From Pseudomonas sp. Bout1 (GTDB lineage: Bacteria > Pseudomonadota > Gammaproteobacteria > Pseudomonadales > Pseudomonadaceae), in assembly GCF_034314165.1 (NCBI RefSeq), contig NZ_JAVIWK010000001.1:2371001-2435000 (forward strand): DNA of 64,000 nt, given 5' to 3'. This document shows, in pieces, positions 20,215-29,127 of this stretch. The notes below the pieces were generated by a model. It saw nothing but the letters and a program-made list of their open reading frames with translations. It did not search any database and was not told the DNA's origin. Made by a program: the position numbers and the translations under genes. Within the stretch, counting starts at the first letter, position 1; each line of letters opens with the position of its first letter.

Positions 20215-20738
20215 CGGGGCCCGGCTATACCGAACAGGATCGCCGGGTTCTGGAGCAGGGATTTGTGTTGGAAGACCAACTGGAATTGCACCTGTACGGG
20301 ACCCGCGAGCCGGGTTGGTGCCTGACGCACAAATGGCCGCTGTATCGCCGCGACGGCGCAATCATCGGCTTGGCGGGCATCTCGGTCGACCTGCAAACCG
20401 CCAGTGAAACCCACCCGGCGTATCAACGGCTGGCGGCGGTGGATGAGTACATTCGGGCGAATTTCAATCGGCGGGTCACGCTGGGTGAACTGACGCGGAT
20501 CGCCGGGATTTCAGTGGCGCAGCTGGAGCGCTACTGCAAGCGCGTGTTCCACCTGACGCCCCGCCAGATGATCCAGAAGGTGCGCCTGGAACATGCGCAC
20601 CGGCTGCTGCATACCGAGATGCCGATCACCGAAGTGGCGCTGCAATGTGGGTATACCGACCACAGCGCGTTCACCCGGCAGTTCAAGGCGTTGACCGGGT
20701 TTACGCCGCGCCAGTATCGGCAGGCAACCAGCAGTTAA
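20215..20738 (+). pseudogene. AraC-family regulator with PAS domain, N-terminally truncated
   Basis: From about 20215 the frame reads YTEQDRRVLEQGFVLEDQLE... and GWCLTHKWPLYRRDG, the last part of a PAS sensor domain, then a complete AraC-type double helix-turn-helix (about 90 residues; ITEVALQCGYTDHSAFTRQFK and FTPRQYR). The upstream end of the PAS domain is missing because the reading frame runs into the DadA-like scar and a stop at 20211. A shortened protein from GTG 20265 (157 residues) could still be made and bind DNA. It probably once controlled the adjacent oxidase gene. Confidence 0.72.
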
Positions 20739-20840
20739 TACCAATATGCACGGTGATGCTGAATTGCCATTACTCGGATACAATCCCCAGCGGCCGATCC
20801 CGGCCTAGCCAATGACGGCGATATGGAATAGGTGATTCAG

Positions 20841-21470
20841 ATGAGTGTTCGGGTAGCGTTGGGGATGGTGGCACTGATGGTGTTGGCGGGCTGCGCCACA
20901 AGCCGTTCGGAAGTCGATGTGACTGTTGCGCCGTTGAGCGCCGGTCATGTCGCGGCAGCCAGCAATGGCAAAAAGGTGCTGATCAGCGCTGTGGACGAGC
21001 GCGTGTTCCAGATTGACCCTCCCGAAGCCGACATTCCTTCGCTGAAAAACGACGAAGTCACGGATAAATCCATCACCGAGCGCGCCATCGCCCGCAAGCG
21101 CAACAGCTATGGAAAAGGCCTTGGCGATGTATTGTTGCCGTCAGGTCGTACGGTGTCGCAACTGGTCAGTGAGTCCGTAGCCCTGGCTTACAAGCAGGCC
21201 GGCTATGAAGTGGTAACTGAAGCCAATGGCAGCGGTGCAGAGCCCGTGAAGGTACATATCGTAGAGTTCTGGTCGTGGTTCACGCCAGGCTTCTTTTCGG
21301 TGGACGTGAACAACAAATCTCATCTGCGAATCGAAACCTCAGCGCCCAACACGCTGGAGGTGATCACTCGCAAGAAGGAAAGCATGCAGGCGGTGACTGA
21401 AAGCGACTGGAAGAAAATCACCGAGGCAGGGCTTCAGGAAGTCTCCCAGGCAACCCTCAAGAAACTCTGA
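20841..21470 (+). CDS. Conserved lipoprotein of unknown function
   Basis: A 209-residue protein with a lipoprotein signal sequence ending in the lipobox LAGC (Cys about 18), so it is probably anchored to a membrane of the envelope. I do not recognise a catalytic domain. It resembles uncharacterised Pseudomonas lipoproteins that start with 18-22 hydrophobic residues and a mixed alpha/beta body. The ATG at 20841 is preferred since AGGTGA lies upstream; a GTG at 20832 is possible. Confidence 0.75.
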   Translation: MSVRVALGMVALMVLAGCATSRSEVDVTVAPLSAGHVAAASNGKKVLISAVDERVFQIDPPEADIPSLKNDEVTDKSITERAIARKRNSYGKGLGDVLLPSGRTVSQLVSESVALAYKQAGYEVVTEANGSGAEPVKVHIVEFWSWFTPGFFSVDVNNKSHLRIETSAPNTLEVITRKKESMQAVTESDWKKITEAGLQEVSQATLKKL

Positions 21471-21482
21471 TGGACGATGGAT

Positions 21483-21510
21483 TGCCCGGCCTCTAATGGC
21501 CGGGCTATTT
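21483..21510. terminator. Bidirectional terminator hairpin
   Basis: GCCCGGCC pairs with GGCCGGGC around CTCTAAT, between the lipoprotein gene and the convergent SIS-domain gene. Confidence 0.75.
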
Positions 21511-21541
21511 CCATGGATGCCGGGTGAATACCCGCCTTGGC

Positions 21542-22561
21542 TCAATGCGTCTGCGTGACCTTCTGCAAAAACCTCGGCTGATCCGGATTACGCCCGCGCG
21601 CCACGGCCAGTTGCGCCGCGATCAAGTAAAACCCCTGGATCATGGTGAACGGCTCCAGCAATTGATGCGCGGTTGGAACGCTGGGCAGCAACCCCGCACA
21701 AGCGGTGCCCCGTGGCGCCACGACCATCACCTTGGCGCCGCGTGCGCGCATGTCGTCGGCGAACGCCAGGGTGCCTGCTTGTTCGGGCCCCGAAGGGGCG
21801 AACACCAGCACGGGATAACCTTCTTCAATGATTTCCATCGGCCCGTGCCGGACCTCGGCGCTGGAAAACGCTTCGGCCTGAATACCTGAGGTTTCCTTGA
21901 GTTTGAGCGCGGCTTCCTGGGCAATCGGCAGGGCAGCACCGCGACCGATCACGATCATCTTGTCGGCGCTTTGCAATACGTTGAGCACCGGTGACCAGTC
22001 CTCGCTCGCGGCTTCATTCATCTGCTGTGGCAGCGAGAGTAGCGCTTGGCCCAAGGTGTTATCGGCGGCCAGGCGGGCCATGATTTGAGCGCTTGCCATT
22101 AACATCGCTACATAGCTTTTGGTCGCCGCCACGCTTTGCTCCAGGCCGGCGGGCAAGAGGATTTCATGCCCGGTGATGGCCGCCAGTGGCGAGTCTGCGG
22201 TGTTGACCAGTGCGACCGAGGCCGCACCCCGTTGTTGCAGATACTTCACGCTGTCGATCAAGTCCGGGCTTTTGCCGGACTGGGAAAAGGCGGCCACCCA
22301 GGATTTTTTCAGGCGCAGCGGCGGGTGTTGCAGGCTCACCAACGACAGCGGGATCGACAGGCTGGGAATACCCACCACGCTCATCATCGCGTAGCTGAAA
22401 TAGGCGGCGGCGTGGTCCGAACTGCCGCGCGCGACGGTGATGATCAGTTCGGGCAAGTCGCTGGCCAACTGCGCGGCCAGTGTGCGCACAGCGCGGTCAT
22501 CATCGAGCATGCGTTGCAGGATCGCCGGGATCGACGCGGTTTCACTCTGCATCAATGACAT
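21542..22561 (-). CDS. SIS-domain aminosugar deaminase/isomerase (NagB-II-like)
   Basis: The 339-residue protein has two SIS domains. The motifs VARGSSDHA, FSQSGKSPDLID, GLEQSVAATKSY and SSAEVRHGPMEII match the isomerase half of GlmS and the NagB-II type glucosamine-6-phosphate deaminases, with no glutaminase domain. It could release ammonia from an aminosugar phosphate or deglycate a sugar-amine phosphate (FrlB/FraB-like role). It is the last gene of a minus-strand operon with a ROK kinase and an APC permease and overlaps the kinase by 20 bases. Confidence 0.85.
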   Translation of the reverse strand: MSLMQSETASIPAILQRMLDDDRAVRTLAAQLASDLPELIITVARGSSDHAAAYFSYAMMSVVGIPSLSIPLSLVSLQHPPLRLKKSWVAAFSQSGKSPDLIDSVKYLQQRGAASVALVNTADSPLAAITGHEILLPAGLEQSVAATKSYVAMLMASAQIMARLAADNTLGQALLSLPQQMNEAASEDWSPVLNVLQSADKMIVIGRGAALPIAQEAALKLKETSGIQAEAFSSAEVRHGPMEIIEEGYPVLVFAPSGPEQAGTLAFADDMRARGAKVMVVAPRGTACAGLLPSVPTAHQLLEPFTMIQGFYLIAAQLAVARGRNPDQPRFLQKVTQTH

Positions 22562-23582
22562 GACTCATCTCCTGATAAAGGGTGTTGCCGGCATTGAGTA
22601 CCTGCTGCGCGATGGCGTTCAGGCCGACGGCCTCCATGGCCATGCTCAGGGCTCCCCACAGCGGTGCGTCGTGGGTGAAATGCGCGGCGGCAATGGTGGG
22701 CGGGAAGGGCACTACGCGGCGGATCAGTTGTTCGAGAATCGGCGCCAGTGTCGAGGCCTGGCGGTACAGGCCGCCCCCAATCGCGATGCGCTCCACATCC
22801 AGCGCCACCGCCAGGTTGGCCACTTGCACGGCGCACGCGGCGATGCGCAGCTCCAGCGCCTGACGCACCTGGGGGTCAACGCTGGAAAACAGGTCCAGCG
22901 CCTGATGCCCGTGCCCGAGCATCTGCACCGCCAACTCGCTTAAGGCATTACCGGAAAACAGTTCTTCGAGCGGTGCGCCGCCGTGCTCGTAGGTGCGCCA
23001 CTGATCAGGCAGCGCCGGGTCGAGAAACGGTGACAGCAGGTAGGCGATTTCCATGGCGGCGCCGTTGTGGCCGCGAATCAGTTTGCCGTTGGCAATCGCC
23101 GCCGCCGAAAGGCCGGTGCCCAGGTTCAGGTAGATTGCGTTGTCGACACCGGCCAACGAACCCCAGCGGACTTCGGCCAGGGCGCCGGCCTTTACATCGT
23201 TGTCGAGTGCCACGGGGGCATTGCCAAACGCCCGGGCGATCAAGCCTTGCAGGTCGAGGTGCTCGAAGCCCGGTGTGTTGGGCGCCATCAGTAAGGTGGG
23301 CCCGCGCACCACGCCGGGGAACACCGCCGCCACGCTCAACACCGGCAGGCTGTCGAACTCGGCCACGCAGGCCTGCGCAGCATCCAGGATGCGTTGCAGT
23401 GCCGGCGCGCCGGACAAACCCTCGGCGTGGGTGGCGAGGATCCGCGTGTTCATGCGCCGGCTTGCAATGTCGTAGCAAGCCACTTGAGTCTTGGTACCGC
23501 CGACATCAATCGCCAGCAGCAGCCCTTGCGGGGGCGCCGCAGCGCCCGTTGTTTCCAATGGTTCGTGCATAACGCTCATCAC
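22542..23582 (-). CDS. ROK-family sugar kinase without the zinc motif
   Basis: The 346-residue protein carries the ROK/ASKHA phosphate loop LAIDVGGTKTQVACYD (about 23-38), the catalytic ALDNDVKAGALAE segment and the second phosphate loop YLNLGTGLSAAAI. The usual CxCGxxGCxE zinc-binding sequence of ROK proteins is absent; the corresponding region reads HGGAPLEELFSG. It probably phosphorylates the sugar part of the cluster's substrate before the SIS enzyme acts. It overlaps the permease gene by four bases. Confidence 0.83.
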   Translation of the reverse strand: MMSVMHEPLETTGAAAPPQGLLLAIDVGGTKTQVACYDIASRRMNTRILATHAEGLSGAPALQRILDAAQACVAEFDSLPVLSVAAVFPGVVRGPTLLMAPNTPGFEHLDLQGLIARAFGNAPVALDNDVKAGALAEVRWGSLAGVDNAIYLNLGTGLSAAAIANGKLIRGHNGAAMEIAYLLSPFLDPALPDQWRTYEHGGAPLEELFSGNALSELAVQMLGHGHQALDLFSSVDPQVRQALELRIAACAVQVANLAVALDVERIAIGGGLYRQASTLAPILEQLIRRVVPFPPTIAAAHFTHDAPLWGALSMAMEAVGLNAIAQQVLNAGNTLYQEMSHVIDAE

Positions 23583-24982
23583 TTATCGAAAGGCCACAGT
23601 TTTTGCACGCGCGCCCACAGCAGATAGGCCACGCTGCCGGCCGCTACCCACACCAGCGACCACTGGATAGGGTAGGCGCCGGGGGCGTTATGGTTGGACG
23701 CCATATAGATATAAACCCAACCCAGCAGCGCGATAATCGCCGGTACCGGGTATAGCCACATTTTGTACGGCCGGGCCAGGTGCGGCTTGGTCTTGCGCAG
23801 CACCAGCAGCGAGATGATCTGCGCCACTGACTGCACCAGGATCATCACCGTGGTCAGCAGCTGAATCAGCGTGTTCAGGTCGGTCAGGCGTCCAATCATG
23901 AACCCTACGGAAGTCAGCAGGCCCATGCTCAGGATGCCGTAGGTCGGGAATTCGTGCTTGGGGTGGACCTTGCTGAAGGCGTTGAAGAACACCTTGTCTT
24001 TCGCCGCTTCGAACGGCACCCGGGAGCCGCCCAGCAGCCCGGCAAACACCGAGGCCACGGCGGTGATCAGGATCAATACGGTGACGATCCCGGCGGCGGT
24101 GCTGCCCCAGGTTTCACTGAGCACCACCGAGGCCACCGATTTATAGGCGGGGGATTCGGGGTCGAGCATGCGGTGCCAGTCCACCACGCCCAGGACGCCC
24201 ACTTGCATCAACAGGTAGACCGCGAGGATGCCGAGGATCGAAAACACGATCGACTTGGGAATCACCCGGCCTGGTTGCTCGACTTCACCGGCCAGGTACG
24301 CCGAAGTGTTGTAGCCCAGGTAGTCATAAATACCGATGGTCAAGCCGCCGGCCATGCCCAGCCAGAAGCTGCTGTCGCCGAGGTTGAATGCGCCCTCGGG
24401 GAAGCTGAAGGCCAGGTCTGCATGGAAGTTGGTGAAGGCCGCGGCGATCAATGCACCGATGCTGATCAGCATGATCACCCACAGCACGATGCTCAATTTG
24501 GCGATGGACTCGATCTTGCGCCACAGCATCACGATCACCAGCCAGATCACCGCCAGGCCAATCAGGTTGCCGGCGGTCTGGCTCATGTTCGGCCAGAACC
24601 ACGTCAGGTACTGCACGAAGCCGATGATGCCGGTGGACATGATCAGCGGGATAAACAACATGGCCGTCCACACGAACAGGAACGGCAGCAGCTTACCTGT
24701 GCGCTTGCCGAAGGCTTCCCGCAAGTAGTTATAGGTACCGCCCGCGCCGGGCAGGGAGGCGCCGAGTTCGGCCCACACCAGGCCGTCACACAGGGCCAGC
24801 AAGGCGCCGAGGATCCAGCCGAGGTAAGCCTGGGGGCCGCCCATGATCACGATCATGGTGGGGATGGTGATAAACGGACCCACGCCGCACATCTGGCTCA
24901 TGTTCAGGGTGATGGCGGGGAACAGACCGATTTTGCGTTTGCCGTTGGGCAAGTCCGGATCGACGGGTGTCAACGTGCTCAT
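23579..24982 (-). CDS. APC-superfamily amino acid permease
   Basis: The 467-residue polytopic transporter has about twelve hydrophobic segments and the APC family features GVGPFITIPTMIVIMGGPQAYLGW in helix 1 and LPGAGGTYNYLREAFG after helix 2. It is the first gene of a tightly packed operon (permease, ROK kinase, SIS enzyme). The pairing of an amino-acid-type permease with sugar enzymes suggests a substrate that is part amine and part sugar. I chose the ATG at 24982, preceded by an AGGTCGT sequence; an upstream in-frame start would add 17 residues of atypical sequence. Confidence 0.85.
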   Translation of the reverse strand: MSTLTPVDPDLPNGKRKIGLFPAITLNMSQMCGVGPFITIPTMIVIMGGPQAYLGWILGALLALCDGLVWAELGASLPGAGGTYNYLREAFGKRTGKLLPFLFVWTAMLFIPLIMSTGIIGFVQYLTWFWPNMSQTAGNLIGLAVIWLVIVMLWRKIESIAKLSIVLWVIMLISIGALIAAAFTNFHADLAFSFPEGAFNLGDSSFWLGMAGGLTIGIYDYLGYNTSAYLAGEVEQPGRVIPKSIVFSILGILAVYLLMQVGVLGVVDWHRMLDPESPAYKSVASVVLSETWGSTAAGIVTVLILITAVASVFAGLLGGSRVPFEAAKDKVFFNAFSKVHPKHEFPTYGILSMGLLTSVGFMIGRLTDLNTLIQLLTTVMILVQSVAQIISLLVLRKTKPHLARPYKMWLYPVPAIIALLGWVYIYMASNHNAPGAYPIQWSLVWVAAGSVAYLLWARVQKLWPFDK

Positions 24983-25147
24983 GGGGGAACGACCTCTTAA
25001 TCGGATGACAGAAGGGGTTGGGGGCAGTTGCAAAGAGGTTGCGTGCCATCAAGGGCTTCTATCGACCCGTCATTGTTTTTATGGGGCGTAATCGCAGATT
25101 GCTGTAGGTGCAATCGTGCGAGGTGCTAAGAAAAGCACGGCTCGAGT

Positions 25148-25172
25148 ATTAATTCAACTTGATTTAATTAAT
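25148..25172. promoter_or_regulatory. Candidate operator for the ROK repressor
   Basis: A perfect inverted repeat, ATTAATT and AATTAAT separated by 11 bases, lies in an AT-rich island in the 212-bp divergent space between the permease operon and the ROK regulator, 23 bp before the regulator start. Its place and symmetry fit a repressor site for both directions. No binding is shown by sequence alone. Confidence 0.5.
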
Positions 25173-25194
25173 CGGGGCAGCGGATTATCACCCC

Positions 25195-26397
25195 ATGAAA
25201 AATCCCAAGCTCAAACGTGCGGTGACCACCGGCACCAACGCCGAACATGCCCGGCAGCACAACCGCCGGGTGATTCTGGAAGCCATTCGACAGAGCGGCC
25301 GCCTGACCCGTGCCGACCTCACACGGTTGACCTCGCTGACGGCGCAGACGGTGTCGAACATCGTCACCGAGTTGCAGGAAGAAGGTGTTTTGCTGGCGCA
25401 CGCGGCAGAGAAGGGCGGACGTGGCCAGCCACCCGTGCCGCTGTCGCTGAACCCCGAGGGCGGTTATTCGATCGGGTTTCACGTTGAGCAGCATCGCATT
25501 ATTGCCGTGCTGCTCGACCTGCTCGGCGAAACGGTGGCGCAAGTGACGTTGACGGTCAGCTACCCGACGTTCGAACAGGCCTTGCCGCTGATCGTGGGTT
25601 GCGTAGAAGACTTCTGCCGGCAACGCCCGGGCGGACGTTTCCTCGGTGTTGGCATTGCCTTGCCAGGGCCTTTCAGCGTTGAAGGCATGACCTGCGTGGG
25701 CCCCACGGCAATGTCCGGCTGGGACGACCCGGGTATCCCGCTGCGGTTGCAGCGCGACATCGGCTTGCCGGTGCTGATTGAAAACGATGCCACCGCGGCG
25801 ACCATGGGCGAGCGTCTGTATGGAATCGCCAGCGGCCTGCATAACTTCGTGCATCTGTTCATCGGCAGCGGCCTGGGGGCTGGCCTGTACCTGGATAACC
25901 GCCTGTATTCCGGGCATTGGCACAACGCCGGCGAGATCGGCCACATGACCGTGGTGCCTGACGGCAAGGCCTGTTATTGCGGTAATCACGGCTGCCTGGA
26001 GCGCTATATTTCCATTGCTGCGCTGCTGGAGCATTTGGGGCACCCGGCCGAGCAGGACCTGGCGGCGTGGGACATGAATGACCAGGAATTCAATGAGGGC
26101 GTCGATGCCTGGCTCGACGAAGCGGCACCCGCGTTGAAGCAGGCCATCAACATCCTTGAATCGGTACTCGACCCGCAAACCATCCTCATCAGTGGTTTCC
26201 TGCCGCAACCGATCCTGGTCCGGCTGATCGCCCGCCTCGAGCCTTTGAGCCGCTCCATCAGCAGCCGCTCCGATCGCCTGCACCCCCGCATTCAAATGGG
26301 CACCGCCGGGCACGACGCCGTGGCGCTGGGCGCTGCAGCATTGATGATTCTGGCGGAGATCAGCCCGGACTATGAGGCGTTGCTCAAGCCGGAATAA
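25195..26397 (+). CDS. ROK-family transcriptional regulator
   Basis: This 400-residue NagC/Mlc/XylR-type protein has a MarR-like winged helix (about 20-70; RADLTRLTSLTAQTVSNIVTEL) and a ROK sugar-binding domain with IENDATAATMGER and the intact zinc motif CYCGNHGCLERY. Such proteins repress sugar genes and release DNA on binding the sugar or its phosphate. It is divergent from the permease-kinase-SIS operon, which it most likely controls together with itself (inference). Confidence 0.88.
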   Translation: MKNPKLKRAVTTGTNAEHARQHNRRVILEAIRQSGRLTRADLTRLTSLTAQTVSNIVTELQEEGVLLAHAAEKGGRGQPPVPLSLNPEGGYSIGFHVEQHRIIAVLLDLLGETVAQVTLTVSYPTFEQALPLIVGCVEDFCRQRPGGRFLGVGIALPGPFSVEGMTCVGPTAMSGWDDPGIPLRLQRDIGLPVLIENDATAATMGERLYGIASGLHNFVHLFIGSGLGAGLYLDNRLYSGHWHNAGEIGHMTVVPDGKACYCGNHGCLERYISIAALLEHLGHPAEQDLAAWDMNDQEFNEGVDAWLDEAAPALKQAINILESVLDPQTILISGFLPQPILVRLIARLEPLSRSISSRSDRLHPRIQMGTAGHDAVALGAAALMILAEISPDYEALLKPE

Positions 26398-26590
26398 AAA
26401 GAGCTATCGCAAGTCTGGCCCATTGCGAAAAACTCTTGAACGCGCCTCTGAGCGTTATAGGGTGACCAGGCCGTCCAGCCCTGGTCAGACTTCAAGTACC
26501 TGAGCCTCTTCAGAGAGCAATGCCAACGCCGGGCGTTTTCAGCCCGGCGCCGTCACAGGTACACAAAACATATGGATGCCCGCCAGGCGA

Positions 26591-27136
26591 TTACTGCGCC
26601 TTGGCGTTCTTGATATCACTGATGACCTGTTTGGCAATCGCCTGGACCTGCTTCTGGGTCATGGCCGACGCCACGCCTTCCCAGGCCGAAGATTCGGTTT
26701 CATAGGTTCGTGCGCCCAGGGGTGCGCCGGACTTCAAGTCGCAAAAGTCAGCCTTCGAGAAGACCCACGCGTTACCCACCAAGGCACCTGCCGCGTAGCG
26801 GCTGCCAGCAGTCAGGTAGCGAAACTTGCTGACGTTGATGGTGATGCCCACGCCATCGGCGCTGCCGGTGTTGATGGTTGGCGTTTCCTTGAGGCTATAA
26901 CCGGCCTGCTGCGCTTCGGTTTGCAGGGCCGCGCCCCATTGTTGCTTGAGCAGTGGCCAGTCCTGGTTTTGCTCGACGGTTGCATTGCCTTTGAAGCTTA
27001 CTACCAGGTTTTGTTTGGCCGGTTCCGCAATGGCCAGCGCGTCTGTACCGCCGCTTTTTACCTTGGCTGCGCAGCCACCCAGCATCGAGAGGGCAACAGC
27101 GAACGACAGGGCGTAGAGCGCCTTGGAGGTTTTCAT
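26591..27136 (-). CDS. DUF4410-like lipoprotein
   Basis: A 181-residue lipoprotein with signal sequence and lipobox LGGC (Cys about 22). The body contains a glycine/alanine-rich segment RYAAGALVGNAWVFS like that of DUF4410-type envelope lipoproteins, and ends in VQAIAKQVISDIKNA. Function unknown. The ATG at 27136 is chosen because the signal peptide starts there. The 193 bp between it and the ROK regulator hold no gene. The 323 bp upstream to 27459 contain no gene that I can support, only the leaders of this gene and of the divergent DUF969 gene. Confidence 0.72.
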   Translation of the reverse strand: MKTSKALYALSFAVALSMLGGCAAKVKSGGTDALAIAEPAKQNLVVSFKGNATVEQNQDWPLLKQQWGAALQTEAQQAGYSLKETPTINTGSADGVGITINVSKFRYLTAGSRYAAGALVGNAWVFSKADFCDLKSGAPLGARTYETESSAWEGVASAMTQKQVQAIAKQVISDIKNAKAQ

Positions 27137-27459
27137 TGAATTTGCGTATCCACAACAATTGAGAAAGGGCGGGCCACCCCATCGGGTGGGGCGGCTACGA
27201 TGCTTGAACCGCTTGCCGTCTGGCAAGCGATGACTGCCAAATGCCCTCTAACACCCACAAACTTTATTGGTTTGCAGCAACAGTTTTTCTTGTTGGACAC
27301 CTCCCGCCCCGAGCAGCAAAGATGCCGCCACTGACGCTCGACCTTCCAGGTCAACAATAAAAAACCGAGCCGGGCTGCGCGCCGTTTTCTTGCAGTGAAC
27401 CCCTTTGTTCACTCCCTGCTTTACTGGCGCCGCAGCGCGCACTTAAGGACCTCACCGCC

Positions 27460-28173
27460 ATGCAAACTATTGTGAACCTATGGCCGCTGATTGGCGTACT
27501 CGTCATCGTGGTTGGCTTTGTGTTGCGCATCAACCCGCTGTTGGTCGTTACGGCAGCGGCGATTGCCACCGGGTTTGCCGCCCACTTCCCGCTGGAAAAG
27601 ATCCTCGCCACCATGGGTGACGGTTTCCTCCAGACCCGGGCCTTGCAACTGATCCTGTTATTGCCCCTGGCCGTGATTGGCTTGCTGGAGCGCCATGGAT
27701 TACGGCTGCATGCACAAAACTGGATCGCGCGTTTTGAACGGGCCACCGTCGGGCGCTTGTTGATCATCTACCTGTTTGTGCGTGAAACCACAGCGGCCAT
27801 GGGCCTGACCAGCCTGGGCGGTCACCCACAGATGGTGCGGCCGTTGCTGGCGCCGATGGCGGAAGGCGCGGCAGAAAAACGCTACGGCAAACTTCCCGAC
27901 AAGCTTCGCCACAAGGTCCTGGCCATGTGCGCGGCGACCGACAACGTAGGGCTGTTTTTTGGCGAGGACATCTTCGTGGCCTTTGGTGCGATTGCGCTGA
28001 TGCACACCTTCCTGCTGGGTTCGGGGGTTGACGTCGAGCCTTTGCACATTGCGGTCTGGGGCATCCCGACGGCCATCTGCGCGTTCATTATCCACGCCAT
28101 CCGCTTGCACCGTTTCGACCGAATGCTGACCCGAGCGCTGCCCTCGGCCAGGCCGGCGGAGGTGGTGCAATGA
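27460..28173 (+). CDS. DUF969 membrane protein
   Basis: A 237-residue integral membrane protein of the DUF969 family, with about six hydrophobic segments (LWPLIGVLVIVVGFVLRI at the N-terminus) and the conserved stretch FVRETTAAMGLTSLGGHPQMVRPL. DUF969 and DUF979 proteins occur as a pair and are regarded as a probable two-part transporter. It follows AAGGACC and overlaps the DUF979 gene by four bases (ATGA). The third gene is pcp, suggesting a role in handling pyroglutamyl compounds. Confidence 0.87.
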   Translation: MQTIVNLWPLIGVLVIVVGFVLRINPLLVVTAAAIATGFAAHFPLEKILATMGDGFLQTRALQLILLLPLAVIGLLERHGLRLHAQNWIARFERATVGRLLIIYLFVRETTAAMGLTSLGGHPQMVRPLLAPMAEGAAEKRYGKLPDKLRHKVLAMCAATDNVGLFFGEDIFVAFGAIALMHTFLLGSGVDVEPLHIAVWGIPTAICAFIIHAIRLHRFDRMLTRALPSARPAEVVQ

Positions 28174-29120
28174 TTATCTCCATTGAATACCTGTACTGGC
28201 TGGCCGGCGTTCTGCTGGTGATCACCGCCGGGATGATCCTGATGGACCGAACCCACCCCAAGCGCTGGTCGAGTTCGTTGTTCTGGCTGCTGTTTGCCAT
28301 ACCGTTTTTAGTCGGGGAGCGTCTGCCCTCGGTGGTGGTCGGCGTGGGTGTAGTGGTGATGGCGCTCATCGCGGGCCTGGGCGGCGTAGGCCGCGGTGCA
28401 CACGCCCAGTTGCATGACAAGGCTGCGCGGGCCAGCGCTGGCCGCTTGGGGCATAAATTATTTATTCCGGCATTGGCCATCCCGTTGACTACGGTGATCG
28501 GCTCGGTGCTGCTCAAACACACCGAGATTGGCGGTGTACCGCTGCTGGACCCGAAAAACACCACCTTTGTGTCCCTGGGCATTGGCTGCCTGATTGCGCT
28601 GGCGCTGGCGTGCTGGCTGACACGTGACACCCCGGTACAAGCCCTTCGCGAGTCCCGCCGCCTGACCGAAGCGCTGGGTTGGGCGATGGTGCTGCCGCAG
28701 ATGCTCGCGATGCTCGGGCTGTTGTTCAACGAAGCAGGGGTTGGTACGGCCGTGGCGCACGTCACCACCACCTACATCAACCTGGATTACAAGCTGGTAG
28801 CGGTGATGGTCTATGTGCTCGGCATGGCGCTGTTTACCGTGATCATGGGCAATGGCTTTGCCGCCTTCCCGGTGATGACCGGCGGCGTCGGCGTGCCGGT
28901 GCTGGTGGGTATCTACGGCGGCAACCCGGCGGTGATGGCTGCGATCGGGATGTTCTCCGGCTACTGCGGTACGCTGCTGACACCGATGGCGGCGAACTTC
29001 AACATTGTCCCGGCGGCGTTGCTTGAGCTGCCGGATAAAAACGCGGTTATCAAGGCGCAGATGCCGACCGCATTGATGATGCTGGTGGTCAATATTGTCC
29101 TGCTCTACCTGCTGATGTGA
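28170..29120 (+). CDS. DUF979 membrane protein
   Basis: A 316-residue integral membrane protein of the DUF979 family with eight to ten hydrophobic segments. The conserved motifs VIMGNGFAAFPVMTGGVGVP and FSGYCGTLLTPMAANFN resemble substrate-binding hairpins of ion-coupled transporters (inference). It is coupled by a four-base overlap to the DUF969 gene, and its stop is seven bases before the pcp start, so the three genes form one operon. Confidence 0.88.
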   Translation: MIISIEYLYWLAGVLLVITAGMILMDRTHPKRWSSSLFWLLFAIPFLVGERLPSVVVGVGVVVMALIAGLGGVGRGAHAQLHDKAARASAGRLGHKLFIPALAIPLTTVIGSVLLKHTEIGGVPLLDPKNTTFVSLGIGCLIALALACWLTRDTPVQALRESRRLTEALGWAMVLPQMLAMLGLLFNEAGVGTAVAHVTTTYINLDYKLVAVMVYVLGMALFTVIMGNGFAAFPVMTGGVGVPVLVGIYGGNPAVMAAIGMFSGYCGTLLTPMAANFNIVPAALLELPDKNAVIKAQMPTALMMLVVNIVLLYLLM

Positions 29121-29127
29121 GGCTGTG

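Noticed and set aside
23954..25000. A 348-codon frame antisense to the APC permease
   Set aside because: The sequence is His/Gln/Asp-rich, as expected for the complement of a membrane-protein gene.
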